From the NCBI GenBank assembly GCA_022360095.1, contig JAKSDK010000714.1, forward strand, positions 1 to 64,000: 64,000 nt of DNA, in the 5' to 3' direction. A program made the position numbers and the translations under genes. A model generated the notes under the pieces. The model had not been told where the DNA came from and did not search any database. It worked only from the letters and a program-made list of their open reading frames with translations. Below, one piece after another: positions 1 through 9,603 of the stretch (its first letter is position 1; the number at the start of each line of letters is the position of its first letter). Source of the DNA: Phycisphaerales bacterium. GTDB taxonomy: Bacteria > Planctomycetota > Phycisphaerae > UBA1845 > UTPLA1.

Positions 1-998
1 GGAACTGTACCGGGGTCATATTCGCGAAAGGTCGGACGCGCGGTGATCTGCGCCGATCCGAGCAACAGGTATTTGCCGTTGGAGGCGAACCGGCCGACCC
101 GCGGGTTCCGCATCGACGGCGTGGCATCATCGACGACCACCGACAATCCCGGTGTGTCCGGATGCCATCCATGAACGACATTCTTTTCGGCTTTCGCCTG
201 GGCCAGACACAGCATGCCGTGGGCGCCGCCCGTGCTCAGGGTCTGCAACGCGAACGTCGGGTCCAAAAGTTCGGGACTGTCCGGCGGGACGACGTATCGG
301 AGGTACTCGCCGGTCTCGCCATCGTATTCGACGACCGCATCCGGCCCCACCGAAAACGGCTCCCCCGTCGACACCCAAAGATGGCCGTTGGGGGCCCAGA
401 GAAGATCGGTGGGTTGAAAATCGAAAAGGTCGATCCCCGGAGGCAGCTCGTCGGCGAAGATGCACACCAGTTCGCCACTCACGCCGTCGTACTGAAGAAT
501 ATTGTCCTGGGTGGTGTTGCACACGTAGAGATCGCCCACCGCGCCGCGGGGGCAGTCGTCGATGACTTCGAGCGCATCGATCAGGGTGCCGACTTGGGCA
601 TCGGGGTTGGTGACCACGACGGACCAGAATCCCCCGGCCGTGCCCGGTGGGAAAAAGAACGTGCAACGCACCTGTTTTCCATTCTCGTGCGCCGGCGTGA
701 TGACGAGAACCTCCGAGCCGACGAGATCGGGCTCCCCGGTCTTGGTCAGGCGCACCGTGGCGCCCTCTTGCAGGTTAAGGCCGTCGATATAAAAGAGGCG
801 CGTCTCCGCACACGTATAAACCGTGGCCACATCCATTCCGTTCAAGACCGGCGGCAGCGCCCCGGTCCCGGCTCGGGCGACCGCCGGAATAAAGAACAAG
901 ACCAACATGGAGTTCCATACAAAAAGCCGGCGTGAGGACGCGGCCACGAACCCGCCGCGAACAGGGCCCCTTCGGCGATGGCGTAAAATGCAGACCAT
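1..998 (-). CDS. Secreted beta-propeller-like protein (C-terminus beyond left edge)
   Basis: This reading frame is open from an ATG at 998 to the left edge, so about 332 residues are visible and the C-terminus is missing. The start is preceded by AAAGGA about 8 nt upstream. The N-terminus has several arginines, a hydrophobic stretch (LVLFFIPAVARA, near residues 33-44) and then a probable signal-peptidase site, so export is likely. The following part resembles an IPT/Ig-like region, then NHL/SMP-30-like propeller blades: segments such as GDLYVCNTTQDNILQYDG, LLWAPNGHLWVSTG and VVEYDGETGEYLRYV repeat at regular spacing. I infer an extracellular propeller protein. The substrate is unknown. It is divergent from the next gene. 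Confidence 0.72.
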   Translation of the reverse strand, partial: MVCILRHRRRGPVRGGFVAASSRRLFVWNSMLVLFFIPAVARAGTGALPPVLNGMDVATVYTCAETRLFYIDGLNLQEGATVRLTKTGEPDLVGSEVLVITPAHENGKQVRCTFFFPPGTAGGFWSVVVTNPDAQVGTLIDALEVIDDCPRGAVGDLYVCNTTQDNILQYDGVSGELVCIFADELPPGIDLFDFQPTDLLWAPNGHLWVSTGEPFSVGPDAVVEYDGETGEYLRYVVPPDSPELLDPTFALQTLSTGGAHGMLCLAQAKAEKNVVHGWHPDTPGLSVVVDDATPSMRNPRVGRFASNGKYLLLGSAQITARPTFREYDPGTV

Positions 999-1760
999 GC
1001 GGGAAATCCTTTCGTTCCTCGATGCGATCCTAAAAAAGCCAGACAGCCCCTTGAATGACTTGCCTGCATCGGGCGAACGCCAGTTCCGATAAATCTTAAT
1101 TTAGAATCTGTAACTACTTTTCAGTAATGCAGCTAAGGAATATCGCCCGGAAGGCGTTCTTCTATGATTCCGAACGATCCGTCGGGACCCATGTCATATC
1201 TCAGACAAATACCAGATATGACAACGGCATGCAAGTCGAAAAGCCCCGGTCAGGCATGCCTGACCGGGGCTTCAATTACGACGGGCTACCCCGACGATAC
1301 GCGCGCGTCCATTCACAACGGGGTGGAACCAGGTTCCACCCGCCACCACCGACGACGGACGCGCTCCTTATTCTGGGTGCGCATATCACGACCATGGCGG
1401 GCGGCGCCTACGCGACTGACGACGAACGCGCACCGCATCTGGTGCCGACGTTGCGACTACGACGGGCAGAGCCCGCCCTACCAAATCCAGCCTACCCCCC
1501 TTTTTTTCTTCATCTTGTAGATTTCCTACGGCACGCCCGAATCAAATTTACGGTGCCGCAATTCCGACGATTCGCTTCTGAATCCATGATTATCGTCCCC
1601 TAAAGTGGGCCCTGCTTGTGCCGTCACGACCCTTTTGGTCTAATAACCGGCCGCACTGTTCGGTGCATGCGACCTGGTGAGTGCGTACAATGCATTGACG
1701 TGCCGGTGAGGTTTTTTCGCCTGTGCGGTCTGATTTCCGCGCTTTCCGAGGACAGGTTGA
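999..1760. other. Divergent spacer with two hairpins, no convincing gene
   Basis: About 760 bases separate two divergent genes. The open frames on both strands here lack recognisable protein features or good ribosome-binding sites. Besides the 32-nt palindrome listed separately, there is a GGTGGAACC/GGTTCCACC hairpin at 1322-1340. Promoters for both flanking genes should lie here, but I see no clear consensus sites. Confidence 0.5.
1241..1272. repeat. 32-nt perfect palindrome, terminator-like
   Basis: AAGCCCCGGTCAGGC is followed by AT and its exact reverse complement, giving a perfect 32-nt palindrome. It resembles the GC-rich terminator hairpins with AAAGCCCC/GGGGCTTT arms near 10.75, 36.72 and 52.42 kb. 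Here it lies between divergent genes, where neither gene needs a terminator, and no long T-run follows. Confidence 0.6.
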
Positions 1761-4706
1761 ATGCGTCGTCCGATTCTGGTTTACAGTTTTCATCTGATTT
1801 TCGGGGCCTGGGTCTGCCTCACCACCTCCGGCTGCGGTCTGTTGGAGTTGCTCTCCTTAGGTGATTCAGCCACCGGCAACGAGGCCGGCGTCGGTGTTCG
1901 CGTGCTGATCGAAAATCAATCGGGCTTGCTCGCTCGAGTGGAAGGAACGTATTTCGCCACGAACGAAGACGCACGTCTCACCAGTCGCCTGTTGCAGCCG
2001 GCCGGCCCCGAATCACTTTCCTTTGTCGTCTGGACACGGGCGGACCGTATCGTCTTCGTCGCGAACGTGGACAACGACGCCGTCTTTCCGGTCGAATTCC
2101 CTGTCAAGGCGGGCGACCAACTCGCCGAAGTCGAGTTTCTCTTGGGGCAAGATTTCTTTGGTGACGAGACCCTGGTTTTCATCATTCCACCGATTCCTCT
2201 CACGCCTGAATTTGGACCCGATTGCAACGAAAACAACATTCTGGACGTGCTCGATATCCAGAACGGTGTGAGCGAGGATTGCAACGAAAACACCATTCCC
2301 GACGAATGCGAGATCGATGTGGGCAGCACGGCGCCGGGAGGACCGTTTTTCTGTGTGGAAGATTGTGATCCGGATTGCAACAACAACGGCATTCCCGACA
2401 GTTGCGATCTTTGCCCGTCTGACTTTGAGCCCACGCCCATCCCCGTCGCGGCCCCCAGACGACTCGGAGGTCCGATGATCATCGGCGGTGACGACCTCAC
2501 CGATCACGGAAGCCGAGACGAAGGCGGCAACCCTCGCGAGGGTTGGCTCTATATTCAGGCAGCGGTCCAGAATATTCTGCCTCTGGTGAACCGTCCGGGA
2601 CACGACGGCACCATCGCTGCACTCGGCTCGGGCCGATCAACGGCAACCTGCTGCAATGCCGGCGCCGCCATCGGCACCGCGGCGGCCGCGGCTGAAATCG
2701 CGGTCAATTTCTATGAAGGCGAAGCTGCGATCAACCAGTTCTTCGACGAGCTGGCTGCCGGCACGGTCAATCCGGCGATTCTCTGGACCGCCGGGACCGG
2801 AGCCATCAACGATCTCAATCCGGCCGAGGGTGTCGCGCTCGGCAACAACGCCCAAGCCATCGCCGCGTTCGTGAACTCCGGCGGCGGGTTGCTTGCACAC
2901 GGCTCGGGAGAACCTGCATTCGGCTGGCTGAACACCCTGCTGCCCGACTTGAATCATATCGATTCGGGCGGCAACACCGATCTGGCAATGACACCGGCGG
3001 GCATCGCCGCGTTCCCCGGATTGACGAATCAAGAACTCAATGCCGGCCCCTGGCACAACCATTTTGAAGGCGATTTCGGAACCTTGAACATCCTGGCGAC
3101 GTCGGAGAACTTCACTGACTCGCTGGGCAATCCGGCCGCTGTCATCATCGGCGGGTCGTTCGTCACGCTGCCGAGCATGATCACGTTGACCCCGGCCACC
3201 GCGATCAATCTCGTGAATACCCAACACACCGTCACAGCCCTGGTTGTCGATGAAGAAAACGCGCCGACGGCGAATCTACCGGTTGAGTTCGAAGTGCTCG
3301 CGGACGGCCCCAATGCCGGCGTCACCGGATCCGCCGTAACAAACGAAACAGGCGTCGCCATGTTTACCTACACCGGGAACGGCGGAACGGGAACGGACCG
3401 AATTCAAGCGACATTCACGTTCGAGGACGAAGTTGTCATCTCCAACATCGTGGAGAAGCTTTGGGTCGAGAACTGCTCTCTGGATTGCAATGCCAACGGT
3501 GTCCCGGACGAGTGTGAAGCAGACGGAGACGAAGACGGCCGCATCGACGTCTGCGACGAGTGCCCGGAAGATCCCAACAAAACGGCGCCGGGCCAGTGCG
3601 GCTGTGGCGTGCCCGATGTGGACTCCGATGGCGACGAGACGTTGGACTGCTTCGACGATTGCCCCGAAGACCCGAACAAAATCGCGCCGGGCCAATGCGG
3701 CTGCGGCGTGCCAGAAGACGTGGGTGATGACGATGAAGATGGCGTCTTGAACTGTTTTGACATCTGCCCGTTTGGCGACGACAACGTCGATTGCAATGAG
3801 AATGGCATCCCCGACGCATGTGATGCCGGCACGCGCATCTATTGGACCGAAGACAATGAAAATATCATCGATGTAGACCTCAGAGGTATCACGGGCCCCT
3901 CCTTCAGCAGTGTCCGTAGTGCCTTGGCTGACGGCGCCTGCGATCTTCGCACGCATCGCCCGTTTGAGTCCTTCCCCACGGAAATCGACGTCGATTCGTC
4001 GAACGGGCAGGAACGGATGTACTGGCTCACAAACTCAAGCATGGAATCCTCAGACCTCAACGGCTTCCAGGGCGAAACGACCGTGACATTAAGCCAGTCC
4101 TTCTTTGGCGGAATCGCCGTGGATCAAGCCACGGGTTTTGTCTATTGGACGGAGTTCGACTTTCAGGAGGGCGAAACGGTCTGGCTTTACCGACTCGATC
4201 TTCGCGATGACCAGGCCGTCCCGGAAACATTGTGGGACGATTTCGCGGGTTTCCCCTCCGGAGTCGCTGTGGACACCACGCTCAACGTCCTGTTCTGGAG
4301 CGCGGGCGATCAGCTTCTCAAGGCAAATCCCAATGTCGCCAATCCGATCGCGAGCACCGTTCGCACGTCATCAGACGGATCATCCATTCTCGGCGTCGCC
4401 ATCGATCCGATGGCCCAACACGTCTATTGGGTCGAAGCGGGCAAGACGGACTCCAAAATTTACAGAGCGGACTTCAACGGCAACATTGACGGCTCAGCGC
4501 CTTTGATCTCATTCCCGGAGGCCTTTGTCGAGCATCTCGTCCTCGATCTCGACACCGTTCCAAAGAAGCTTTACTGGACGGTTCCTTTTCTTGGCAAAAT
4601 CATGCGAGCCGACTTGAACGGAACCATCGTGCCCGAAGACTTCCTCACCGGCCTGCAGAATGTCCTCGGTATCGCGATCAAACCCGACAACATTCCGTTG
4701 CCTTAG
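1761..4706 (+). CDS. Large surface lipoprotein with Ig-like domain and YWTD propeller
   Basis: This is a 981-residue protein with a lipoprotein signal peptide; the lipobox ends in T-S-G-C near residue 25. From about 150 it carries short Cys/Asn/Asp repeats (DCNEN-IPDECE, DCNNNGIPDSCD) typical of planctomycete surface proteins. Residues 225-470 form an unassigned domain that may be GATase-like. A bacterial Ig-like (Big_1-type) domain covers about 473-570, followed by thrombospondin type 3-like DxDxDG/CP repeats at about 575-695. The C-terminal 280 residues contain repeated YWTE, MYWLT, VYWTE, LFWSA, VYWVE and LYWTV motifs, the signature of LDL-receptor class B (YWTD) propellers. I infer an outer-surface, calcium-binding adhesion or binding protein. 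The ATG follows an AGGACAGG ribosome-binding site. Confidence 0.85.
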   Translation: MRRPILVYSFHLIFGAWVCLTTSGCGLLELLSLGDSATGNEAGVGVRVLIENQSGLLARVEGTYFATNEDARLTSRLLQPAGPESLSFVVWTRADRIVFVANVDNDAVFPVEFPVKAGDQLAEVEFLLGQDFFGDETLVFIIPPIPLTPEFGPDCNENNILDVLDIQNGVSEDCNENTIPDECEIDVGSTAPGGPFFCVEDCDPDCNNNGIPDSCDLCPSDFEPTPIPVAAPRRLGGPMIIGGDDLTDHGSRDEGGNPREGWLYIQAAVQNILPLVNRPGHDGTIAALGSGRSTATCCNAGAAIGTAAAAAEIAVNFYEGEAAINQFFDELAAGTVNPAILWTAGTGAINDLNPAEGVALGNNAQAIAAFVNSGGGLLAHGSGEPAFGWLNTLLPDLNHIDSGGNTDLAMTPAGIAAFPGLTNQELNAGPWHNHFEGDFGTLNILATSENFTDSLGNPAAVIIGGSFVTLPSMITLTPATAINLVNTQHTVTALVVDEENAPTANLPVEFEVLADGPNAGVTGSAVTNETGVAMFTYTGNGGTGTDRIQATFTFEDEVVISNIVEKLWVENCSLDCNANGVPDECEADGDEDGRIDVCDECPEDPNKTAPGQCGCGVPDVDSDGDETLDCFDDCPEDPNKIAPGQCGCGVPEDVGDDDEDGVLNCFDICPFGDDNVDCNENGIPDACDAGTRIYWTEDNENIIDVDLRGITGPSFSSVRSALADGACDLRTHRPFESFPTEIDVDSSNGQERMYWLTNSSMESSDLNGFQGETTVTLSQSFFGGIAVDQATGFVYWTEFDFQEGETVWLYRLDLRDDQAVPETLWDDFAGFPSGVAVDTTLNVLFWSAGDQLLKANPNVANPIASTVRTSSDGSSILGVAIDPMAQHVYWVEAGKTDSKIYRADFNGNIDGSAPLISFPEAFVEHLVLDLDTVPKKLYWTVPFLGKIMRADLNGTIVPEDFLTGLQNVLGIAIKPDNIPLP

Positions 4707-4819
4707 CGCTCCCTCCGGCCCATCGCGATTCAGTCTGCATTTCAAATCGCCCTCGTCGAGCACGGTTTTTTGACTTAGACTCGCCATCCCAGGGTGTCAC
4801 GTGAAACGGCATCATCGCC

Positions 4820-6076
4820 ATGTGGAAACATTACTTCAATCTCCCGAGACCCGTTTACATTCTCTGCCTCGGCACGTTCGTCAACCGTGCCGGCTCATTT
4901 TTCATCGTCTTCCTCACAATCTATCTCAGCCAGAAACTGGGCTTCCCCACGACTTTCGCAACGAAATGCATGGGCCTCTTCGGCATCGGCTCGCTCGTCG
5001 CTTCGCTGGTCGGCGGTCAGTTGGCCGATCAGGTCGGACGTCGAGTGGTCATGTTGATCAGCCTCTTCGGCGGAGCCCTGATTCTGGCGGTTTTCGGTTT
5101 TCTTCAATCAAAATACCTGATCATGGCGGCCACGCTGGCGTTCTCGCTCTGCATCGAGATGTATCGGCCGGCAGCTTCGGCGATGATCGGTGATCTCGTC
5201 AAATCCGATCAACGCACCCACGCGTTCGGACTTATGTACATTTCGATCAATCTCGGTTTCACGGCCGGCGCGCTCATCGGAGGCAAGCTGGCCACCGTCT
5301 CGTTCCTGTGGCTCTTTTGCGGAGATGCCCTGACCACCTTCGCATACGGCATGATCATTCTGCTGTTCATCTCAGAAACGCTGCCGAGCCGAAGAAAAAC
5401 ACCATTTCCCGTCATCGTTGACGGTGAGGAATTTACCGGCACGCCTTTACCACCAGAGAAAAGCGCGACCCTCACTGAAGCTGCGGCCCACATCTCAAGA
5501 GACTGGCCGTTCCTTCTTTTCTGTCTGAGCTGTCTGCTGACAGGACTCGTCTTCATGCAAAGCATGTCCACGTTTCCACTCTATCTCAGTGAACTCGGTT
5601 TTGCCCCCGACGACTACGGCCGCATCATTGCGATCAACGGTATCCTGATTGTGCTTTTCCAATTACCGATCACGAGCTTCATCAGCCGTTTTAATCGTGT
5701 CACCGTCATCATGCTGGCCGCCGCGATCCAGGGCATCGGATTCGGGTTGATCGGATATGCCGCCACGCTGTATCAATTCTCGCTGACCATCGTCGTATGG
5801 ACCGTGGGTGAGATGATGCAGGCGCCGTTTACGTTCGCCATCGTCACGGACCTGGCCCCCTCGGCGCTCCGAGGACGCTACATGGGTGTGTTCACCATGT
5901 GCTTTTCCTCCGCATTGATGTTCGGCGCCCCCCTCGGAGGAATGATCCTGGCGGACCTCGGGCCTGCCTATCTTTGGAACGGTTGCCTGATCGTGAACAT
6001 CATCGCCGTCTCACTCTTTTTTTTAATCCATAAACCCGTCACAAACCGCAGCGACGCGCAATTGAATTTAGACTGA
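4820..6076 (+). CDS. Major facilitator superfamily transporter
   Basis: This 418-residue protein has about twelve hydrophobic segments and the MFS motif A in the TM2-TM3 loop (GGQLADQVGRR, near residue 64). The proline/glycine-rich TM4-TM5 region and a hydrophilic central loop near residues 190-225 fit a 6+6 arrangement. It resembles DHA1-type efflux pumps of the MdtH kind, but no residue fixes the substrate, so drug or metabolite export is only inferred. It is about 110 bases downstream of the YWTD lipoprotein on the same strand. No terminator is obvious between them, so co-transcription is possible. Confidence 0.9.
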   Translation: MWKHYFNLPRPVYILCLGTFVNRAGSFFIVFLTIYLSQKLGFPTTFATKCMGLFGIGSLVASLVGGQLADQVGRRVVMLISLFGGALILAVFGFLQSKYLIMAATLAFSLCIEMYRPAASAMIGDLVKSDQRTHAFGLMYISINLGFTAGALIGGKLATVSFLWLFCGDALTTFAYGMIILLFISETLPSRRKTPFPVIVDGEEFTGTPLPPEKSATLTEAAAHISRDWPFLLFCLSCLLTGLVFMQSMSTFPLYLSELGFAPDDYGRIIAINGILIVLFQLPITSFISRFNRVTVIMLAAAIQGIGFGLIGYAATLYQFSLTIVVWTVGEMMQAPFTFAIVTDLAPSALRGRYMGVFTMCFSSALMFGAPLGGMILADLGPAYLWNGCLIVNIIAVSLFFLIHKPVTNRSDAQLNLD

Positions 6077-6215
6077 TTTCTCCGTGAGATAAAACCTTTC
6101 ACCAGACGCACGCCGCACAATATTGCAATTTCTCCAATCAAATCCTTGATTTCATTTAGACGTTTATGTTCTTATAGGGCTAACCGTACAACTTCATTTC
6201 TCGGGAGGGCAAAAA

Positions 6216-9125
6216 ATGAGTAGAGTCACAAATTCTTGGACGGTTTCCATCCTTTTGTCCGGCATCGTCGGAGCGACGGCGAATGCCCAATCCACGCTTT
6301 TCGTCGACGACGACGCTGACGCGGGAGGTGACGGGCTGGCCTGGACCACGGCCTTCGACAATTTGCAAACTGCGCTGAGCACGGCCGCAGGCTCCGGCGG
6401 CACGGTGACGGAGATTCGCGTCGCCCAAGGTGTTTATCGACCCTCGTCTCCGTCAGGCCGAACGGCCACGTTTCAACTGCTCAACGGCGTGGCCGTCGAA
6501 GGCGGCTATGCCGGTGTCGGAGCGACCGATCCGAACTTCAGAGATCCGACGAATCAGGAATCGATTCTCAGCGGGGACCTGAACGGCAACGACACCCCGC
6601 TCCCCGCAAACGGTCCGCCACCGACCAGTTGGAGCGACAACAGCTTCCACGTGGTCACCGGCACCGAAACGGACGCCACGGCAACGCTCGACGGTTTCAT
6701 CATCACGGCAGGCAACGCCAATGCGGGAAGCAATCCCGATCGACTCGGCGGCGGCCTCATCAACACACGATTCGGCGGTCCGATTCCGACAAGCGGACCG
6801 ACCATCTCAAACTGTGTCTTTCTGGAAAACTTCGCCAAGTTCGGCGGTGGTCTCTACAACGACAACGGAGCCGTCATCACGGTGCGCGATTGTGAGTTCA
6901 TTGGAAACGTCGGAGAATCCCAGGGCGGCGGTGCCTACACGAACAATTCCAACATTGCCGCAGCATTCGTCAATTCCGTTTTCCTTGGAAATGTCAGCCG
7001 CACAGGAGGCGGAATGTATATTCGCGCCAGGGGTACGCTGGTCAATTGCCTGTTCAGCGGCAACCAGGCGGTCGATACCGTGCCACCAAGCACGAACCTT
7101 AGCATCGGCGGTGGCGGCGGGCTTTATTCAATCGCCGTCACAACCCAGCTCACGGTGACAAACTCCACCTTCAGCGGAAATCTGGCCAAACGCGGCGGTG
7201 GTTTTCACGCTTCGTTCAGCGGGAGCGTCGGAAGCTCGCCAAGGCTCAACAACTGTATCCTCTGGGGGAACTCCGCATCGGACTCCGGCAGTCAGTTCAT
7301 CCGGTTCGGCAGCAGTTTTCCACGCTTCAACCACTGTAACGTCCAAAGCAGCGGCGGAAGTGGCGGCGGCTGGGACACCGGTCTCGGTTTCGACGATGGA
7401 GGAAACATCGATACCGACCCGCTGTTCCTGGACGCGGACGGAGCCGACAACGCCGCCGGCACACTCGACGACAACCTTCGTTTGAGCTTCGGCTCACCCA
7501 GCGTCGACGTCGGCGACACGGCCCTCGTGCCCGCCGGCATCGTCACGGACATGGACGGAAACCCGCGCGTGTTCAACGTCGTCGTGGATATGGGAGCCTT
7601 TGAATTCGGTGACACCGACAACGACGGCGTACCCGACTTGACGGACAACTGTCCAACAATACCGAATCCACTCCAGGAAAACGCGGACGGTGACAGTCTC
7701 GGCGACGCCTGCGATGCGTGTTCGAATGATGCGGACAACGACATCGACGGTGACGGCATTTGTGGTGATGTCGACAATTGTCCCAACGATTCAAATCCGT
7801 TGCAGGAGAACGCGGACGGTGACGCCCTGGGTGATGTCTGCGACCCCGACGACGACAACGACGGACTGTCGGACGTCGACGAAGCGGCGGCGGGAACCAA
7901 CCCGCTTGATCCGGATTCGGATGAAGACGGTCTGTCGGACGGTGACGAAGTCGCACTGGCCGCAGGAGACGATTGTCCCGATCCGCTCGACCCGGATTCC
8001 GATGGAGACGGACGCCTGGACGGTGACGAGGCCACGGCGAGCACAGACCCCTGCAATGCCGCCCCCATCGCCGACGCCGCCGTTGAACAGTTGACCAACA
8101 TCGGCGCCACCGCATTGGTCCGACTGGATGGTTCCGGCACGTCCGACGCCGACGACCCCGTGGCTACCTTGAACTTCGAGTGGATCGTCAACACCACAAC
8201 GGTCTGTGACGGTCTCCAGGCCGCGTGCGGAACGATCGAGGTCGGACTACCGTTCGGCGTGCATGACGTGACACTCAAGGTGACCGACCCCGCCGGCGGA
8301 ACCAGCGAAACCAGCACGACGATCACCATCGACCCGGCTCAACTCTCGGTTTTCGAAATCGACCGAGCGCAGGTTCGCTTCAGTTCCTCACGGATCACGC
8401 TCATCGGGGACATCGGCTTGCCGTTCGGTGTCAACTTCTCGGAAGTCGCGCCGACGGCCACCACCACATTGCATCTGGCGGGAATCGACATCCTCTACGA
8501 TGGCCCCGTCGCATTCACCACGCATGGCTCCGGAAACAAGCGATGGCGGTTCGACGGATCGGGACCGATCCGAAGTTTCGACATTGACTGGCGAGGCGCG
8601 CGATTCAATTTCCGGGAGGCGCGATTCCCGATACGGATCAAGAGCCAGATGATCAGCAGCAGCGAAACCGTTCTCACCGTGGACTTCCGCCGCAGGCGGA
8701 TCGACGGCCCCTTCACGATCGACTTTGACGGTCAGGCCACGGTCAACGTCGATGAAAACGGGGAGGTCACGTCCGGCTTGCCCGTCGAGATTGAAAGGCC
8801 GAGACGGAGGTTCACCGTAACGCTGCCCTTCCCGTTGACGGAATCTTCGGAGATCACGATCAGCGGGGCGGTCTCTCGAACGATCCCGGCCGTCGATCAC
8901 TTGAGAGCGTCGGTCGGTCGCTATCGACTCCGGGTCGAATTCGACGAAAACGATTTCCCGGACGGCGTCGGCACCCTGCCTCGCACCCTGGATCTCTCAG
9001 TGGCCGTCGGGACCGAAGGATACCCGGGCGAAGCGATGCTCGATGAAAGCGACCTCCGCGTGCGCGGAAACCAATGGGGCAAGAGCTCGGACGATGATGA
9101 CGACGATGACGACGATGACGATTAG
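6216..9125 (+). CDS. Surface beta-helix protein with TSP3 repeats and poly-Asp tail
   Basis: This is a 969-residue exported protein. A signal peptide (ILLSGIVGATANA) ends near residue 26, and GGGAGG lies 6-7 nt before the ATG. The mature part starts with the pattern of choice-of-anchor Q proteins (LFVDDDADAGGDG...W). A Gly/Asn-rich right-handed beta-helix follows at about 60-450. Thrombospondin type 3 calcium-binding repeats lie at about 465-610 (DTDNDGVPDLTDNCP and relatives), and a PKD-like domain at about 615-710. The C-terminal beta-rich part is unassigned. The protein ends in SS followed by eleven aspartates, encoded by alternating GAT/GAC codons. I infer a calcium-dependent cell-surface or secreted adhesin-like protein. 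The acidic tail is unusual. Confidence 0.85.
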   Translation: MSRVTNSWTVSILLSGIVGATANAQSTLFVDDDADAGGDGLAWTTAFDNLQTALSTAAGSGGTVTEIRVAQGVYRPSSPSGRTATFQLLNGVAVEGGYAGVGATDPNFRDPTNQESILSGDLNGNDTPLPANGPPPTSWSDNSFHVVTGTETDATATLDGFIITAGNANAGSNPDRLGGGLINTRFGGPIPTSGPTISNCVFLENFAKFGGGLYNDNGAVITVRDCEFIGNVGESQGGGAYTNNSNIAAAFVNSVFLGNVSRTGGGMYIRARGTLVNCLFSGNQAVDTVPPSTNLSIGGGGGLYSIAVTTQLTVTNSTFSGNLAKRGGGFHASFSGSVGSSPRLNNCILWGNSASDSGSQFIRFGSSFPRFNHCNVQSSGGSGGGWDTGLGFDDGGNIDTDPLFLDADGADNAAGTLDDNLRLSFGSPSVDVGDTALVPAGIVTDMDGNPRVFNVVVDMGAFEFGDTDNDGVPDLTDNCPTIPNPLQENADGDSLGDACDACSNDADNDIDGDGICGDVDNCPNDSNPLQENADGDALGDVCDPDDDNDGLSDVDEAAAGTNPLDPDSDEDGLSDGDEVALAAGDDCPDPLDPDSDGDGRLDGDEATASTDPCNAAPIADAAVEQLTNIGATALVRLDGSGTSDADDPVATLNFEWIVNTTTVCDGLQAACGTIEVGLPFGVHDVTLKVTDPAGGTSETSTTITIDPAQLSVFEIDRAQVRFSSSRITLIGDIGLPFGVNFSEVAPTATTTLHLAGIDILYDGPVAFTTHGSGNKRWRFDGSGPIRSFDIDWRGARFNFREARFPIRIKSQMISSSETVLTVDFRRRRIDGPFTIDFDGQATVNVDENGEVTSGLPVEIERPRRRFTVTLPFPLTESSEITISGAVSRTIPAVDHLRASVGRYRLRVEFDENDFPDGVGTLPRTLDLSVAVGTEGYPGEAMLDESDLRVRGNQWGKSSDDDDDDDDDDD

Positions 9126-9144
9126 GCTCTGCCGATCAGATTTG

Positions 9145-9573
9145 TCATAGTCCGATGCCGTCCAGAATCCAACAGGTCCCGGGGAGAACTCCGTCTTTCG
9201 CGCGAACCTCGGCAGGCGTCATCCAAGCCAGGTCCGCCACCTCCTTGGGATTCGCCGTCGGTTCGCCGGACAGGATGGTCGCAGACCAGCAGTGAAGCAC
9301 GAGACGACCGCCATGCTTCGTCTGCGTCATCAGTTTCTCGCCGGGCTCGACGTCAACGTTGATTTCCTCGCGCATCTCCCGAACAAGGGCTTGCGTCTGC
9401 GTTTCTCCCGCCTCGATCGTTCCGCCGGGAAAACACCAGGTCAAGGGCGCGCGGACCGTGGCGGAGCGCTGGATCATCAGAAGCCGTCCGTTTTGACGAA
9501 TGATGCCTAGAACGCCTAACGTCGGTTCATCGGGCGAACGGTTCTCAATAGGGTCGGCGGACACCTTGGACAT
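9145..9573 (-). CDS. NUDIX hydrolase
   Basis: This 142-residue protein has a clear Nudix box at about 50-72: GGTIEAGE, seven residues, then REMREE. It matches Gx5Ex7REUxEExGU except that Asn replaces the last Gly. Family members hydrolyse nucleoside diphosphates linked to another moiety using Mg2+ bound by the box glutamates. The exact substrate cannot be read from the sequence; an MutT-like nucleotide clean-up role is a reasonable guess. It lies 30 bases downstream of the epimerase gene on the same strand, so the two are probably co-transcribed. It converges on the beta-helix gene with a 19-base gap. Confidence 0.9.
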   Translation of the reverse strand: MSKVSADPIENRSPDEPTLGVLGIIRQNGRLLMIQRSATVRAPLTWCFPGGTIEAGETQTQALVREMREEINVDVEPGEKLMTQTKHGGRLVLHCWSATILSGEPTANPKEVADLAWMTPAEVRAKDGVLPGTCWILDGIGL

Positions 9574-9603
9574 CCTAGGAGCAATAATCAGGTTTGCGGC
9601 GGA

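Noticed and set aside
162..935. 257-residue plus-strand frame at the left edge
   Set aside because: The opposite strand reads a continuous protein with signal peptide and propeller-like repeats; the plus frame is its shadow.
1127..1603. 158-residue frame in the first spacer
   Set aside because: It crosses the 32-nt palindrome, has no signal or domain, and its composition is irregular.
7292..8329. 345-residue minus-strand frame inside the beta-helix gene
   Set aside because: Ser/Pro-rich low-complexity translation opposite Asp/Gly repeats; a typical shadow of a repetitive high-GC gene.
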